Positions 4,833 through 5,429 of a DNA stretch of 5,429 nt are shown here, one piece after another. The translations under genes and the position numbers were made by a program. This DNA is from an uncultured Eubacterium sp. (GTDB lineage: Bacteria > Bacillota > Clostridia > Lachnospirales > Lachnospiraceae), in NCBI GenBank assembly GCA_946611445.1, contig CAMODP010000126.1, positions 1 to 5,429 of the forward strand. Reading direction: 5' to 3'. Below the pieces are notes generated by a model. It searched no databases, was not told the DNA's origin, and was given only the letters and a program-made list of their open reading frames with translations. How positions within the stretch are numbered: the stretch's first letter is position 1; each line of letters begins with the position of its first letter.

Positions 4833-5351
4833 TTAACGGCATTTAAGATCTGGAGACACAGATCTGACCCCTGTCTCCTTCGCCTTTCTGGCAAGCTGTA
4901 CATATATCTCAGCGTTCTCGCGGATTCCCTCGACCGCCTCTTCCGAAGCAGCCTTCGCGACCTTCGCGGGATTGCCGTAGACAATGCTGCCGGCCGGAAT
5001 CTGCATCCGCTGCGTCACCAGAGCGCCCGCGCCGATAATGCAGTCATCGCCGATCACGGCATCGTTCAGGATAATGGCGCCCATGCCGATCAGCACATTG
5101 TTCCCCACCGTGCAGCCGTGCACAATGGCGCCGTGACCGATCGTCACACCGTCGCCGATCGTGACCGGATGTCCCTCGTCACCGTGCAGAACGGCGTTGT
5201 CCTGGATATTCGTCCTCTTCCCGATCCGGATCGGCGTCTCATCGCCGCGGATCACCGCGTTATACCATACGGCACTGTCCTCTCCGATCGTCACATTGTC
5301 AATAACTCTGCTTCCTTCCGCCAGATAGACGGATTCATGTATGCTGCTCAT
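4833..5351 (-). CDS. Gamma carbonic anhydrase family protein (CamH/YrdA-like hexapeptide-repeat)
   Basis: The ATG at 5351-5349 follows AGGAGG (5358-5363) with 6 nt spacing. The 172-residue protein is a left-handed beta-helix built of hexapeptide repeats (VTIGDG, VTIGHG, CTVGNN, AVIGDD and similar). Family active-site residues are present: R35 and D37 in VWYNAVIRGD, Q50-D51 in NIQD, and likely zinc-binding histidines H56 (LHGD), H73 and H78 (GHGAIVHG). It lacks the acidic-loop insertion of archaeal Cam, placing it with CamH/YrdA/PaaY-like proteins. Known members form cytoplasmic trimers; some hydrate CO2, others show no activity. Residues 159-167 (ETGVRSVSP) are encoded by a palindromic repeat that appears to have replaced the native C-terminus, and only five residues follow. 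A second, inverted copy lies in its leader. A TATATAA tract near 5414-5420 may be part of its promoter. Catalysis is likely but unproven. Confidence 0.93.
   Translation of the reverse strand: MSSIHESVYLAEGSRVIDNVTIGEDSAVWYNAVIRGDETPIRIGKRTNIQDNAVLHGDEGHPVTIGDGVTIGHGAIVHGCTVGNNVLIGMGAIILNDAVIGDDCIIGAGALVTQRMQIPAGSIVYGNPAKVAKAASEEAVEGIRENAEIYVQLARKAKETGVRSVSPDLKCR
4852..4878 (-). repeat. REP-like palindrome, copy 2, inside the carbonic anhydrase gene
   Basis: Read on the minus strand this 27-bp copy starts GGAGACAGGGGTCAGATC and ends TGTGTCTCC. It matches the plus-strand reading of copy 3 at 26 of 27 positions and differs from perfect copy 1 at three or four. It lies wholly within the last 15 codons of the carbonic anhydrase gene, in frame and without a stop. 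Confidence 0.85.
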
Positions 5352-5376
5352 GTTAAACCTCCTGTGGCGGAGACGA

Positions 5377-5403
5377 GGAGACAGGGGTCAGACCTGTGTC
5401 TCC
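5377..5403 (+). repeat. REP-like palindrome, copy 3, in the carbonic anhydrase leader
   Basis: This 27-bp copy starts GGAGACAGGGGTCAGACC and ends TGTGTCTCC. It lies 26 bp upstream of the carbonic anhydrase ATG and is inverted relative to copy 2, so the two bracket a segment of about 550 bp (4852-5403). The remaining right edge of the window (5404-5429) is AT-rich with no gene. Confidence 0.85.
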
Positions 5404-5429
5404 CTTTTTCGCCTTATATAAAATCTGCA

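Noticed and set aside
4553..4984. A 143-codon minus-strand reading extending the zinc-ribbon protein upstream
   Set aside because: The extension overlaps the carbonic anhydrase gene and two palindromic repeats, is arginine-rich low-quality sequence, and an ideal ribosome binding site fixes the start at 4750.
4798..5403. CRISPR array suggested by three repeats
   Set aside because: Spacing is irregular (27 bp and about 500 bp), orientation differs, copies lie in and around a gene, and no cas gene is present.

Overview
The window looks like chromosomal DNA from a gut-type Bacillota, most likely a Lachnospiraceae relative. This is inferred from fairly GC-rich coding DNA with AT-rich intergenic gaps, strong AGGAGG-type ribosome binding sites, and the gene content: a UroD/MtaA-type methyltransferase, a short Gram-positive CstA, a double-glycine-leader SH3 protein and a CamH-like gamma carbonic anhydrase. 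No taxonomic search was possible. All recognisable genes are on the minus strand except one small plus-strand gene.

Layout from left to right. Positions 1-640 hold the N-terminal 213 residues of a UroD-family (corrinoid methyltransferase-like) protein whose C-terminus lies off the left edge. An AT-rich divergent promoter region (641-937) separates it from a 38-residue, almost entirely hydrophobic peptide gene on the plus strand (938-1054). That gene converges on a 100-residue minus-strand protein with a textbook double-glycine leader fused to a bacterial SH3 domain (1134-1436). The two share a bidirectional terminator (1067-1104), and both promoters carry an 11-bp-spaced GT(A/G)ACA-type direct repeat pointing in the direction of transcription, which suggests control by one OmpR/PhoB-family regulator. 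This pair is the most interesting part of the window.

Next is a probable three-gene minus-strand operon: a 125-residue protein (3889-4266), a 171-residue protein (3355-3870), neither recognised, and the carbon starvation/pyruvate-peptide transporter CstA (1624-3315), which ends at a strong terminator. Upstream of it lies a 152-bp palindromic element (4384-4535) that folds into a tightly packed cloverleaf and looks like a MITE or structured repeat.

At the right end a gamma carbonic anhydrase (4833-5351) and a 65-residue zinc-ribbon protein (4553-4750) form a two-gene minus-strand unit ending at a terminator whose stem includes the last codons and stop of the zinc-ribbon gene. Three copies of a 27-bp REP-like palindrome surround the carbonic anhydrase. 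One lies inside its 3' coding end and appears to have supplied its C-terminal tail; another lies in its leader in the opposite orientation.
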